A stretch of DNA of 64,000 nt from Methylomonas koyamae (lineage in GTDB: Bacteria > Pseudomonadota > Gammaproteobacteria > Methylococcales > Methylomonadaceae). Position 1 is the stretch's first letter. Every line of letters starts with the position of its first letter. The DNA lies in contig NZ_PPPU01000011.1 in the NCBI RefSeq assembly GCF_006483455.1, positions 1 through 64,000 of the forward strand, in the 5' to 3' direction. A model generated the notes under the pieces. The model searched no databases. It was given only the letters and a program-made list of their open reading frames with translations, and was not told the origin of the DNA. The translations under genes were made by a program, and so were the position numbers. Below, in pieces: positions 46,101 through 54,300 of the stretch.

Positions 46101-49100
46101 ATGCCTTGCGCGAGAGCGAGCGCGAATTTCGAGTTCTAACCGAGGCCATGCCGCAAATTGTCTGGGCGACACGCCCTGACGGCTGGAATGTCTATCATAA
46201 CCAGCGCTGGGTCGAATATACCGGTCTGACACTTGAAGAAAGTTATGGTCATAGCTGGATAGAACAAGTTCACCCTGATGATAGGCAACGTGCCTGGGAA
46301 GCCTGGCAACGCGCGACCCAGCATCATGACAGCTACTCCGTGGAATTTCGCTTGCTACGGGCAGACGGCGTATACCGGTGGTGGTTGGCCCGGGGCATGC
46401 CACTGTTAAACGCACAAGGGCAAATCGAAAAATGGTACGGCACCTGTACCGACATTCAGGAGTTAAAAGAAGCGGAAACCGTTATCCGTGAAAATGAAAC
46501 CAGGCTGCATTTTGCTTTGGAGATGTCGAATACCGGCGCCTGGGAAGTGGATTTGGAAACGCACGCGGCGTATCGCTCAATCGAACACGCCCGTATTTTC
46601 GGCTATTCCGACACCGCGTCGGCATGGTCGGTCGACAAATTCCTGGAGCATGTGCTGGCGGCAGACCGGGCCAGGGTCGCGGCAGTGCTGCAAGAGGCGT
46701 TTGCCAGCGGCGGCGAAGGCAAATTCGAATGCCGGATTCGGCGTACCGATGGCGAAATCCGCTGGATCATGGTCGCCGGCCGCTATCGCATCCACCGAAC
46801 GGACGGCAAAAGCCAGGTCGCCGTGGGCGTCATTCAAGACATTACCGACAGTAAACTCTTTCAGGAAGAACTCAAGCAACACCGCGACCAGTTGGAAATA
46901 TTGGTTGCCCGCCGCACCGAAGAACTGGAAAAAGCCAAGGCCTTGGCGGACACCGCCAACCATGCCAAGAGCGCCTTCCTGGCCAATATGAGCCATGAAA
47001 TCCGCACGCCGATGAATGCCGTGCTCGGTTTTTGCTATCTATTGGAACAACGTCATCTGGACGGCGAATCGCTGGCCTTGGTGCGCAAAGTCCACAATGC
47101 CGGGCATACGCTATTGTCCCTGATCAACGATATCCTCGACTTTTCCAAGATCGAGGCTGGGCGGCTGGATATTGAGCGCGCGCCGTTCAAACTGACCGAA
47201 ATGCTGGACAACCTTGCCGCTATCATGGCGACGGCCGCCCACGATAAAGACCTGGAATTGATCATCACCCCACCCGCCGAAATCGACGCCTTGGTTGGCG
47301 ATGCCTTGCGCCTCCAGCAAATATTAATCAACTTGCTCAGCAACGCGATCAAATTTACCGAACGCGGCGAGGTCGAGTTGCGCGTTAGCGTGGAATCTGC
47401 GGACAAACAACAATGTCAGCTGCGTTTTGGGGTGCGCGATACCGGCATCGGCATTTCCAGCGCACAGCAGTCGCTGATTTTCTCGGCTTTCGGCCAAGCC
47501 GATAGCAGCATCAGCCGCCGATTCGGCGGCACCGGCTTGGGCTTGAGCATCAGCATGCAACTGGTGGAACTGATGGGCGGCAGCCTGCAAGTGACCAGCG
47601 AAGTCGGCCAGGGTAGCGAATTCTGGTTCGTGTTGCCGTTGCAGCGCGACCAGCGCGTGGAACGCCGGCCTAGCGAACTGGCTCGGCTCGAACTGCTGAT
47701 CGCAGATGACTGCGCCAGCGTGCGCGAGGCGCTGGCCGTTGTGGCTAACTCTTTGGGTTGGCCGGCCGATACCGCCGCTTCCGGCGAATCCGCCCTGATG
47801 CAAGCACTGACCAGGATGGATAGCCAACGTTTTTACGATGCCATCGTATTAGATTGGAAAATGCCGGGGCTGGACGGATTGAGTGCCGCTAAAGCCATAC
47901 GCCAAGCGCTTCAGGAAAAACGCCAGGACTTGGACCCGCCGATACTACTGATGGTCGCCGCTCATTTGCGCGAAGAATTATTGGCCCAACCGGGTATCGA
48001 GACAGTGGCCAAGGTACTCAGCAAGCCGGTCACCGCCTCGACGCTCTACTCTGCCGTCGCCGACTCGTTAAACCAACGCGGTCTGGGGCTATTTCGGCCC
48101 GATCCGCCGCCGATCGCCGCCGCCGGCAATCGCCGCATTCCCGGCGTGCGCGTACTGGTGGTCGACGATAGCGATATCAACCGGGAAGTGGCAAAAGGCA
48201 TCCTGGAAGCAGATGGCGCAATCGTCGATACGGCCTGCGACGGCCAGGACGCGCTGGAATGGCTGCGAGTCCACCCCGATACGGTGGATATCATATTGAT
48301 GGACTTACAAATGCCGCGCCTGGACGGCTATGCCGCCACCCGCATTATCCGCGAGGATGAACGCTGGCGGGAGTTACCCATCGTCGCACTGACCGCCGGC
48401 GCCTTCCAGGAATTGCGCGATGCGGCGCAGGCATCCGGCATGAGCGATTTTGTAGCCAAACCGTTCAACGTGGCGCAAATGATGGAAACCATTCAACGCT
48501 GGACCGGATGCTCGGCAGGAAAGGCCATCTCGGGCGTTAGCGGCGCAAGCGTGGCCGTCGGCTCGGCAAGTGTATCGCCGCCGCGGCCGGCGACCGGCGC
48601 TGGAGAACCCGAATTGCCGGCTATCGATCTGGCGGCCGCGCGCGGCCAATGGGGCCAGCTCGACGTCTATCGCACTTATCTGGACAAATTCGTCGCCGCG
48701 TACGCGGTGTGCGGAACCTCTATCGCCGCCGCCTGCCATGACGGCGACCTGAAAACTGCCGGGGATCTGGCACATAAACTGTACGGCGTGGCCGGAACTT
48801 TGCGGCTGTCCCGAGTCGCCGAGCTGTCCCGCAAACTGGAAACACGCTTGAATGGGGGCGAAGCGGCATTTAAACTGGCGGCAGAATTGCAAGCCGCGAT
48901 AGATCAGGTATGCGCGGCAGTCCACGCTTGGCCTGAAACCGAAAACCCCGCGGTCGAGCCGGAGCCGGCTGCCGGCCCGCTTGGGGACGGCTTGCTTGAT
49001 TTGTTCGCGGGCATGCTGGAAGCGCTCGACCGTAACGATCCCGATGATTCCGAAATCTGGCTGGACCGGCTGCGGCAGCACCCGGACCCCATCCAACTGA

Positions 49101-49198
49101 CCGAGTTGGACGCGCTGCTGGCCGACTTCGATTTCCGCGGGGCGGAGGCCGCCGTACGCAGCCTGGTGCAGCACCTGAATTTATCGATACCGGAGTAA
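43118..49198 (+). CDS. Giant cytoplasmic hybrid histidine kinase with two kinase modules
   Basis: About 2026 residues from ATG 43118 (positions here count from a GTG four codons upstream). Order: PAS (about 15-140); coiled coil; HisKA with His214 (SHEFRTP); HATPase (about 325-450); receiver with Asp541; then about five PAS domains (630-1260); a second HisKA with His1297 (SHEIRTP); HATPase (about 1405-1525, GTGLGLS); receiver with Asp1583; receiver with Asp1733; HPt with His1890 (AHKLYGVAGT). No membrane segment or signal peptide, so it senses cytoplasmic cues. The parts allow a complete internal phosphorelay. The next gene, REC-HD-GYP, begins three bases after the stop and is the likely output. 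The ligands of the PAS domains are unknown. Confidence 0.92.
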   Translation: MNDSIPSLDDLDFRLLFESSPDLYLVLNPQLEIVAASDAYTRATLTRREDILGKTMFQIFPDNPDDPTAEGQRNLRASLQRVLLSGKPDTMPVQKYDIPRPDGKGFEQRYWSPINIPILGKDSNIAYVLHRAEDLTEFIRVKQLGVEQSQLNDTLRAQAVKMEVELFARTKEVASASAELKSANEELSRLYAKTLELDELKTQFFANVSHEFRTPLTLMLGPLEELLAQFAPTSSSPDAALHEQLDLVHRNGLRLLKLVNALLDFSRIEAGRMDASYEATDLATYTAELASVFGSATAKAGLKLIVSCPAMAEPVYVDRQMWEKIVINLLSNAFKYTFAGEIEVSLRQCGQRVELAVRDTGVGIAADQLNHVFERFHRVPNVRSRNHEGTGIGLALVRELVRLHGGDISVTSTQGFGSTFTVVIPTGTAHLPADHIHPAKVPFSACTGAEFMADEAWRWEVGAEHENALGPHIDSVESIGSTAGVSAHIVIADDNADMRSYVARLLRVQGYDVTAVRDGLAALAAVRQRRPDLVLTDIMMPGLDGIGLLSALREDQETSTIPVILLSARAGEEERIEGLKHRADDYLTKPFSARELLARVGAYIETARLRKEAEIQLRIQENEREFRAFFDLAAVGIAQVSPDGRWMRVNQKLCDIVGYSREELVTKTFQDITHPDDLHTDLGYMQRMLIGEIDTYSLEKRYLRKDGAVVWINLTVALVRGDTGQPRYFISVVEDITGRKQLEIERQKFFLLAESSSEFIGMCDLDMNPLYVNPEGRRMVGLPDMAAACRVKVQDYFFPEDRRFIAAEFFPRVQREGHGDVEIRLRHFQTGEPIWMNYYLFSVYDAAGMPIGWATVSRNITERRQAEAALRESESRLRSVTDNISIGIVTLDRHRQYRFVNPAYVRILGLAQSADELIGRSPSEVLASSYATQISPRLDRAFAGEKVVYELIRPLASEAAPRQYTVIYEPIRDGEEIDGIIVIIYDITQLKQTENALRESEREFRVLTEAMPQIVWATRPDGWNVYHNQRWVEYTGLTLEESYGHSWIEQVHPDDRQRAWEAWQRATQHHDSYSVEFRLLRADGVYRWWLARGMPLLNAQGQIEKWYGTCTDIQELKEAETVIRENETRLHFALEMSNTGAWEVDLETHAAYRSIEHARIFGYSDTASAWSVDKFLEHVLAADRARVAAVLQEAFASGGEGKFECRIRRTDGEIRWIMVAGRYRIHRTDGKSQVAVGVIQDITDSKLFQEELKQHRDQLEILVARRTEELEKAKALADTANHAKSAFLANMSHEIRTPMNAVLGFCYLLEQRHLDGESLALVRKVHNAGHTLLSLINDILDFSKIEAGRLDIERAPFKLTEMLDNLAAIMATAAHDKDLELIITPPAEIDALVGDALRLQQILINLLSNAIKFTERGEVELRVSVESADKQQCQLRFGVRDTGIGISSAQQSLIFSAFGQADSSISRRFGGTGLGLSISMQLVELMGGSLQVTSEVGQGSEFWFVLPLQRDQRVERRPSELARLELLIADDCASVREALAVVANSLGWPADTAASGESALMQALTRMDSQRFYDAIVLDWKMPGLDGLSAAKAIRQALQEKRQDLDPPILLMVAAHLREELLAQPGIETVAKVLSKPVTASTLYSAVADSLNQRGLGLFRPDPPPIAAAGNRRIPGVRVLVVDDSDINREVAKGILEADGAIVDTACDGQDALEWLRVHPDTVDIILMDLQMPRLDGYAATRIIREDERWRELPIVALTAGAFQELRDAAQASGMSDFVAKPFNVAQMMETIQRWTGCSAGKAISGVSGASVAVGSASVSPPRPATGAGEPELPAIDLAAARGQWGQLDVYRTYLDKFVAAYAVCGTSIAAACHDGDLKTAGDLAHKLYGVAGTLRLSRVAELSRKLETRLNGGEAAFKLAAELQAAIDQVCAAVHAWPETENPAVEPEPAAGPLGDGLLDLFAGMLEALDRNDPDDSEIWLDRLRQHPDPIQLTELDALLADFDFRGAEAAVRSLVQHLNLSIPE

Positions 49199-49201
49199 GC
49201 C

Positions 49202-50200
49202 ATGCCTTACGGCCCTATTCTCATCGTCGACGATGAGCCCACCAATTTGGCCATCCTACGCCGTACGCTGAAAGACGAGCACCGGTTAATGCTGGCTCGA
49301 AACGGTGCAGAAGCGCTCGAGCTGGCGGGCAAGCATCATCCCTGTCTGATCCTGCTCGATATCCAAATGCCGGAAATGGACGGCTATGCGGTCTGCCGCG
49401 CCCTGAAAGCCAATCCGGCGACCGAGGCCATCCCGGTGATTTTCGTCACCACGCTGTCCGAATTGGAAAAAGAGGAAGCCGGCTTCGACGCAGGCTGCGT
49501 CGATTATTTGATCAAACCGGTTTACCCCCGGATCGTGCGGGCGCGGGTGCGGACCCACCTATCGCTGGTGCAGGCCAAACGCTTGGAGAGAACCTACGGC
49601 GAGGCCATCGCCATGCTCGGTAAAGCCGGCCATTACAACGACAGCGATACCGGGCTGCATATCTGGCGCATCGCGGCTTACGCCCGGCAACTGGCCGAGG
49701 CCGTCGGCTGGCCCAAAGAGAATTGCGTGTTGCTGGAGCAAGCCGCGCCGATGCACGACACCGGCAAAATCGGCATTCCCGACTCGGTGTTACGCAAACC
49801 CGGCCAACTGGATGCCGACGAATGGGCCATCATGCGCAGCCATTGCCGAATAGGCTACGAAATCCTGTCCAGCAGCGACGCGCCGGTATTCGTGTTGGCC
49901 GCCGAGGTCGCACTTCGCCATCATGAGAAATGGGACGGCAGCGGTTATCCCGACGGCTTGCGCGGCGAAGCGATTCCCGAATCGGCGCGCATCGTCGCGC
50001 TGGTCGACGTGTTCGACGCCTTGACCATGAAACGCCCGTATAAAGACGCTTGGTCGGTGGAACGGGCTATGGACACCTTGCGCGAAGGCGCGGGCCGCCA
50101 TTTCGACCCTACCCTGGTCGAGGCATTCGAATCCTGCCTGCCGCGCATTTTGGAAATCAAGGCCGGTTGGGACAGCCGCGAAGCACAGCAAGGCGCCTGA
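49202..50200 (+). CDS. Response regulator with HD-GYP phosphodiesterase domain
   Basis: A 332-residue RpfG-like protein. The receiver has Asp53 ([11 protein letters not shown]); the HD-GYP domain (about 135-330) has HD at 185-186 ([11 protein letters not shown]), HHE at 240-242 and DGSGYP at 245-250, all intact, predicting c-di-GMP hydrolysis. Start ATG lies three bases past the giant kinase stop, a strong sign of co-transcription and of phosphotransfer from the kinase HPt. It has the same length and layout as the HD-GYP protein at 38.1 kb, but about half the residues differ. Confidence 0.93.
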   Translation: MPYGPILIVDDEPTNLAILRRTLKDEHRLMLARNGAEALELAGKHHPCLILLDIQMPEMDGYAVCRALKANPATEAIPVIFVTTLSELEKEEAGFDAGCVDYLIKPVYPRIVRARVRTHLSLVQAKRLERTYGEAIAMLGKAGHYNDSDTGLHIWRIAAYARQLAEAVGWPKENCVLLEQAAPMHDTGKIGIPDSVLRKPGQLDADEWAIMRSHCRIGYEILSSSDAPVFVLAAEVALRHHEKWDGSGYPDGLRGEAIPESARIVALVDVFDALTMKRPYKDAWSVERAMDTLREGAGRHFDPTLVEAFESCLPRILEIKAGWDSREAQQGA

Positions 50201-50445
50201 TCCCTCCGCCAAAGCCGAATTGGCGCTGCCGCTGCGCGCCCTCCGCTAACCGCAAATAACCAATTCCGACTAATTCTTTGTCAGATTTCAAATTACCGAA
50301 GGCCGTCATTCCGGCATGGATTCATGTCAGGGCGTCCTGCCTGACACCCTGCGGGTAATCCAAATCCGTTCCAGACCGATTTTTGCCGGAGCCGCAGACC
50401 CCAGCTCGGTATTCATACCCTGGCCGCCGGTCGCCGAGTTGTGGT

Positions 50446-50451
50446 TATAAT
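50446..50451 (+). promoter_or_regulatory. Possible -10 box of glcD with no leader
   Basis: A perfect TATAAT ends six bases before the glcD ATG (50457). A start point 6-7 bases after it would fall on the ATG, giving a leaderless mRNA. No Shine-Dalgarno sequence precedes glcD, in agreement, but no good -35 is seen. Confidence 0.3.
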
Positions 50452-50456
50452 CGGCC

Positions 50457-51914
50457 ATGCCTTTATCTGCCGCCTTTACCCGCCAATGCCTCGACTTGCT
50501 CGGTGCCGCCAACGTCGTCACCGAGCCCGAGCGCTTGCGGGTTTACGAATGCGACGGCCTGTCCGCCTACCGCACCCTGCCGGAGCTGGTGGCGCTGCCG
50601 GAAACCGCCGAGCAAGTCCTGGCGTTGATGCGCTTATGCCGCGAGCAGCGGGTGCCGGTGGTGCCGCGTGGCGCCGGTACCGGTCTCGCTGCCGGCGCGA
50701 TGCCGGTGGCCGGCGGCATCGTCATTGGTTTGAGCAAGATGAACCGCATCGTGGCGCTCGATCCGCTGAACCGCACCGCCACGGTCCAGCCCGGCGTCAG
50801 AAACCTGGCCATTTCCGAAGCCGCCAAAGCGCACGGCTTGTTTTACGCACCGGACCCTTCGTCGCAAATCGCCTGCAGCATCGGCGGCAACATCGCCGAA
50901 AATGCCGGCGGCGTGCACTGCCTGAAATACGGCTTGACCGTGCACAACGTGTTGCAGATCAAATTGGCGACGATAGACGGCGAACTGCTGACGCTGGGCG
51001 GCCCCGGCCTCGATGCGCCGGGCTACGACCTGCTGGCGTTGGCGATCGGCTCGGAGGGTTTGCTGGGTATCGTGGTCGAAGCCACGGTCCGGCTGCTGCC
51101 GTTGCCGCCGGCGACGCGGGTGCTGTTGTCGGCTTTTCCCAGCGTCGAGCAAGCCGGCGCGGCGGTGGCGGCCGTGATCAGCTCCGGCTTGCTGCCGGCC
51201 GGCCTGGAGCTGATGGACAACCCGGCCATCCGCGCCACCGAAGCCTTCGTCCACGCCGGCTATCCGCTCGACGCCGCGGCATTGTTACTGTGCGAGCTGG
51301 ACGGTTTGCCGGAACAGGTGGCGGCCGACAGCGAACGCGCCATCGCGGTGCTGACGGCGGCCGGGGCCAGCGAAATCCGCAGCGCCGACGACGAAGCGCA
51401 ACGCAAACGCTTCTGGGCCGGCCGCAAGGCCGCGTTTCCGGCGGTCGGTCGCATTGCCAGCGATTACTACTGCATGGACGGCACGATTCCGCGCAAACAC
51501 CTGGCCGAGGTATTGCGCCGAATTTCCGAGATGTCGGCCGAATTCGGCCTGGCGGTAGTCAACGTATTCCACGCCGGCGACGGCAATTTGCATCCTTTGA
51601 TTTTGTACGACAACGGCGTCGACGGCGAATTTGCCAAAGCCGAGGCCTTCGGCGGCAAAATACTGGAACTGTGCGTCGCGGTCGGCGGTACCATCACCGG
51701 CGAACACGGCGTCGGCAGCGAAAAAATCCCGTATATGTGCGTGCAGTTCAGCAGCGGCGAATTGGAGCAATTCCTGCGCTTGAAACGCGCCTTCGACCCT
51801 TACGCTCTACTGAATCCGGGCAAGGCGGTGCCGACCTTGTACCGCTGCGCCGAACTCGGGCGGATGCACGTCCATCGCGGCGAACTGCCGCATCCGGATC
51901 TGGAGCGATTCTGA
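50457..51914 (+). CDS. glcD: Glycolate oxidase subunit GlcD
   Basis: A 485-residue FAD-linked subunit oxidising glycolate to glyoxylate at the membrane with GlcE and GlcF. The VAO-type FAD-binding domain shows PRGAGTGLAAGA (about 75-86) and DPSSQIACSIGGNIAENAGG (split: DPSSQIACSIGG, NIAENAGG) near 138-158. The C-terminal cap has VFHAGDGNLHP and GGTITGEHGVGSEK, typical for D-lactate/glycolate dehydrogenases. glcE starts on the last base of the stop (TGATG), so translation is coupled. In a one-carbon or aerobic host glycolate arises as an overflow or salvage product. Confidence 0.93.
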   Translation: MPLSAAFTRQCLDLLGAANVVTEPERLRVYECDGLSAYRTLPELVALPETAEQVLALMRLCREQRVPVVPRGAGTGLAAGAMPVAGGIVIGLSKMNRIVALDPLNRTATVQPGVRNLAISEAAKAHGLFYAPDPSSQIACSIGGNIAENAGGVHCLKYGLTVHNVLQIKLATIDGELLTLGGPGLDAPGYDLLALAIGSEGLLGIVVEATVRLLPLPPATRVLLSAFPSVEQAGAAVAAVISSGLLPAGLELMDNPAIRATEAFVHAGYPLDAAALLLCELDGLPEQVAADSERAIAVLTAAGASEIRSADDEAQRKRFWAGRKAAFPAVGRIASDYYCMDGTIPRKHLAEVLRRISEMSAEFGLAVVNVFHAGDGNLHPLILYDNGVDGEFAKAEAFGGKILELCVAVGGTITGEHGVGSEKIPYMCVQFSSGELEQFLRLKRAFDPYALLNPGKAVPTLYRCAELGRMHVHRGELPHPDLERF

Positions 51915-52963
51915 TGGCCGCCGATATCAGCGCCGAATTGCGCGAGCACATCGAACGGGCCGCGGCGACCAACACGCCGCTGCGCATCGTCGGCGGCAAC
52001 AGCAAAGCCTTTTATACCGGACCGGCAGCAGACGTCGAACTATTGGAAGTAGCCGGACACACCGGCATCATCGGTTACGAACCCAGCGAACTGGTGGTGA
52101 CGGTCCGCGCCGGCACCCGCCTCGCCGAGCTGGAAGCGGCGCTGGCCGGACACGGCCAGATGTTGGGCTTCGAGCCGCCTTATTTCGGCGCCGACGCCAC
52201 CATCGGCGGCACGCTGGCCTGCGGCTTTTCCGGCCCGCGCCGGCCATTCGCCGGCAGCGCCCGCGATTTCGTGTTGGGTTGCCAGATCGTCAACGGCCTC
52301 GGCGAGGAGCTGAATTTCGGCGGCCAGGTCATCAAAAACGTGGCCGGTTTCGACGTGTCGCGGCTGATGGTCGGCGCCCTGGGCAGCCTGGGTCTGTTGT
52401 TGCAGTGCTCGTTGCGGGTGCTACCCAGGCCGGAAACCGAGACGACCGTGACATTCGCGCCGGCCGAAGCGGCCGCCGCGATCGAGTTCATGAACCGTCT
52501 GGCCGGCCGGCCCTGGCCGCTGTCGGCGCTGGCTTACGCCGGCGGCCGGGTCCGGGCCAGGCTGTCCGGCGCCTCAGCCGCGGTGAGCGCCGCCGCAACC
52601 AAGATCGGCGGCGATATCGACGCCGACGGCGACGCGTTCTGGCAGGACTTGCGCGAACAGCGTTTGCCGTTTTTCCAGCAGCCGGGCAATTTGTGGCGGA
52701 TTGCGATGGCGCCGGCCGCATCGCAACCCCAACTGGCCGGCGATTGGTTGCTGGATTGGGGCGGCGCCCAGCGCTGGCTGAGAACCGGCGAATCGGCCGC
52801 AGCGGTGCATCGGGCCTGCGCCGCTGCCGGCGCCCAGGCACGGCTGTTTCGCGGCGAGGCCGGTGCGGACCGGCAGCGCATCGCGCCGGAATTGGCCGCG
52901 CTGCAACGCCGCGTGCGTCAGGCCTTCGATCCGCTCGGCCTGTTCGTCCCCCTCCCGGATTAA
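51914..52963 (+). CDS. glcE: Glycolate oxidase subunit GlcE
   Basis: A 349-residue second FAD-binding subunit, shorter than GlcD. The start ATG overlaps the glcD stop (TGATG). FAD-domain features include LRIVGGNSKAFYTG, GYEPSELVVTVRAGTRLAELE and ADATIGGTLACGFSGPRRP, followed by GGQVIKNVAGFDVSRLMVGA. The C-terminal part is short and variable, ending in FDPLGLFVPLPD, which corresponds to the usual FDP-x-G-x-FN end of the family. The rest of the complex is encoded on both sides. Confidence 0.92.
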   Translation: MAADISAELREHIERAAATNTPLRIVGGNSKAFYTGPAADVELLEVAGHTGIIGYEPSELVVTVRAGTRLAELEAALAGHGQMLGFEPPYFGADATIGGTLACGFSGPRRPFAGSARDFVLGCQIVNGLGEELNFGGQVIKNVAGFDVSRLMVGALGSLGLLLQCSLRVLPRPETETTVTFAPAEAAAAIEFMNRLAGRPWPLSALAYAGGRVRARLSGASAAVSAAATKIGGDIDADGDAFWQDLREQRLPFFQQPGNLWRIAMAPAASQPQLAGDWLLDWGGAQRWLRTGESAAAVHRACAAAGAQARLFRGEAGADRQRIAPELAALQRRVRQAFDPLGLFVPLPD

Positions 52964-52967
52964 GCCC

Positions 52968-54176
52968 ATGCAAACCCGCATCGATCCAAGCCTGGCCGGC
53001 CACCCCGGTATCGACGCCGCTCAAGCGGCGTTGCAGCGCTGCGTCCATTGCGGCTTTTGCAATGCCGCCTGCCCCACCTACCGTTTGCAAGGCGACGAAC
53101 TGGACGGGCCGCGCGGCCGGATTTATCTGATCAAACAACTGCTGGAGGGCCAGAACGCCACCGCCTCCAGCCAACACCATCTGGACCGCTGTCTGGGCTG
53201 CCGCGCCTGCGAATCGGCCTGCCCGTCCGGCGTCGAGTACGGCCGCTTGCTCGATGTGGGCCGGGAAATCGCCGCCGGCCGGATCGCGCGGCCGTGGCGG
53301 CAGCGCTGGCTGCGCCGGGCCTTGCTGGCGATACTGCCCTACCCGCGCCGGCTGTCGCCGCTGGCCGCACTGGCGCGGCTGGCGAAACCGTTGCTACCGG
53401 CCGCGTTACGGGCCAAGGTACCGGCCAAACCGACGCCGGAAACCTGGCCGCCGCTAAGCCGCCGGCGGCGGATGCTGATCCTGGAAGGCTGCGTGCAGCC
53501 GGCGCTGGCGCCGCGCATCAATGCCGCCACGGCGCGGGTGCTGGACCGTCTCGGCATCAGCGTGATTCAAGGCCAAAGCGCGTGTTGCGGCGCGCTGGCT
53601 CACCATCTGGACGAGCGCGAAGCGGCACTGGACGCGATCCGGCGCCGGATAGACGCCTGGTGGCCGGCATTGCAGGCCGGGGCGGAAGCCATCGTCATCA
53701 CCGCCAGCGGCTGCGGCACCATGATCAAAGATTACGGCTATCTGCTGCGCGACGACCCGGACTATGCCGCAAAGGCGGCGCAAGTCGCGGCCAAAGCCAA
53801 GGATATTGCCGAAATCATTCGAGCCGAGGACACCGCCAAATTGGCGGCCTGCCCACGCAAAATTGCGTTTCAGGCGCCTTGCAGTCTGCAACACGGCCAA
53901 GCGTTGGCCGGCGTCGTCGAAAGTCTGCTGACCGGCCTGGGTTTCGAGTTGGCGACGGTGGCCGATGCCGGCTTGTGCTGCGGCTCGGCCGGCAGCTACT
54001 CGTTGTTGCAACCGGAACTTTCCGGCCGCCTGCGCCTGGCCAAACTTACCGCACTGCAAGCGGGGCAACCGGAATTGATCGCCAGCGCCAACATCGGCTG
54101 CCTGTTGCACTTACGGGAAACGGCGCAACTGCCGGTGGTGCACTGGATAGAATTGCTGGACGGCTGGGATCGGTAA
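52968..54176 (+). CDS. glcF: Glycolate oxidase iron-sulfur subunit GlcF
   Basis: A 402-residue electron-transfer subunit. Two [4Fe-4S] motifs sit at residues 25-35 (CVHCGFCNAAC) and 75-85 (CLGCRACESAC). Two CCG cysteine-rich domains follow (QSACCGALAHHLD, then DAGLCCGSAGSY), as in GlcF and heterodisulfide reductase D proteins. ATG 52968 lies four bases after glcE; an earlier frame overlapping glcE is rejected. Electrons from GlcD/E flavins pass through it to quinone. Confidence 0.93.
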   Translation: MQTRIDPSLAGHPGIDAAQAALQRCVHCGFCNAACPTYRLQGDELDGPRGRIYLIKQLLEGQNATASSQHHLDRCLGCRACESACPSGVEYGRLLDVGREIAAGRIARPWRQRWLRRALLAILPYPRRLSPLAALARLAKPLLPAALRAKVPAKPTPETWPPLSRRRRMLILEGCVQPALAPRINAATARVLDRLGISVIQGQSACCGALAHHLDEREAALDAIRRRIDAWWPALQAGAEAIVITASGCGTMIKDYGYLLRDDPDYAAKAAQVAAKAKDIAEIIRAEDTAKLAACPRKIAFQAPCSLQHGQALAGVVESLLTGLGFELATVADAGLCCGSAGSYSLLQPELSGRLRLAKLTALQAGQPELIASANIGCLLHLRETAQLPVVHWIELLDGWDR

Positions 54177-54300
54177 AGCCGTGTATTGCGAAGGTTTGAC
54201 GCCGATCAAAGCGCAGCCGTTTCGGCGAGGTAAAACGCACGAATTCAGGAGCAAAATCCGCCGGGAAGGCCTAACTTAAACTGCCAAAAGGGAGCATCCC

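Noticed and set aside
50441-51913. Long open frame running across glcD in a second reading frame and joining glcE
   Set aside because: Only its glcE portion from 51914 is protein-like; the earlier part is Arg/Gly-rich shadow of glcD, caused by high G+C.
53048-54199. 383-codon frame overlapping glcF
   Set aside because: Shadow of glcF with Arg/Gly/Ala-rich composition and no motifs; glcF has all Fe-S cysteines.
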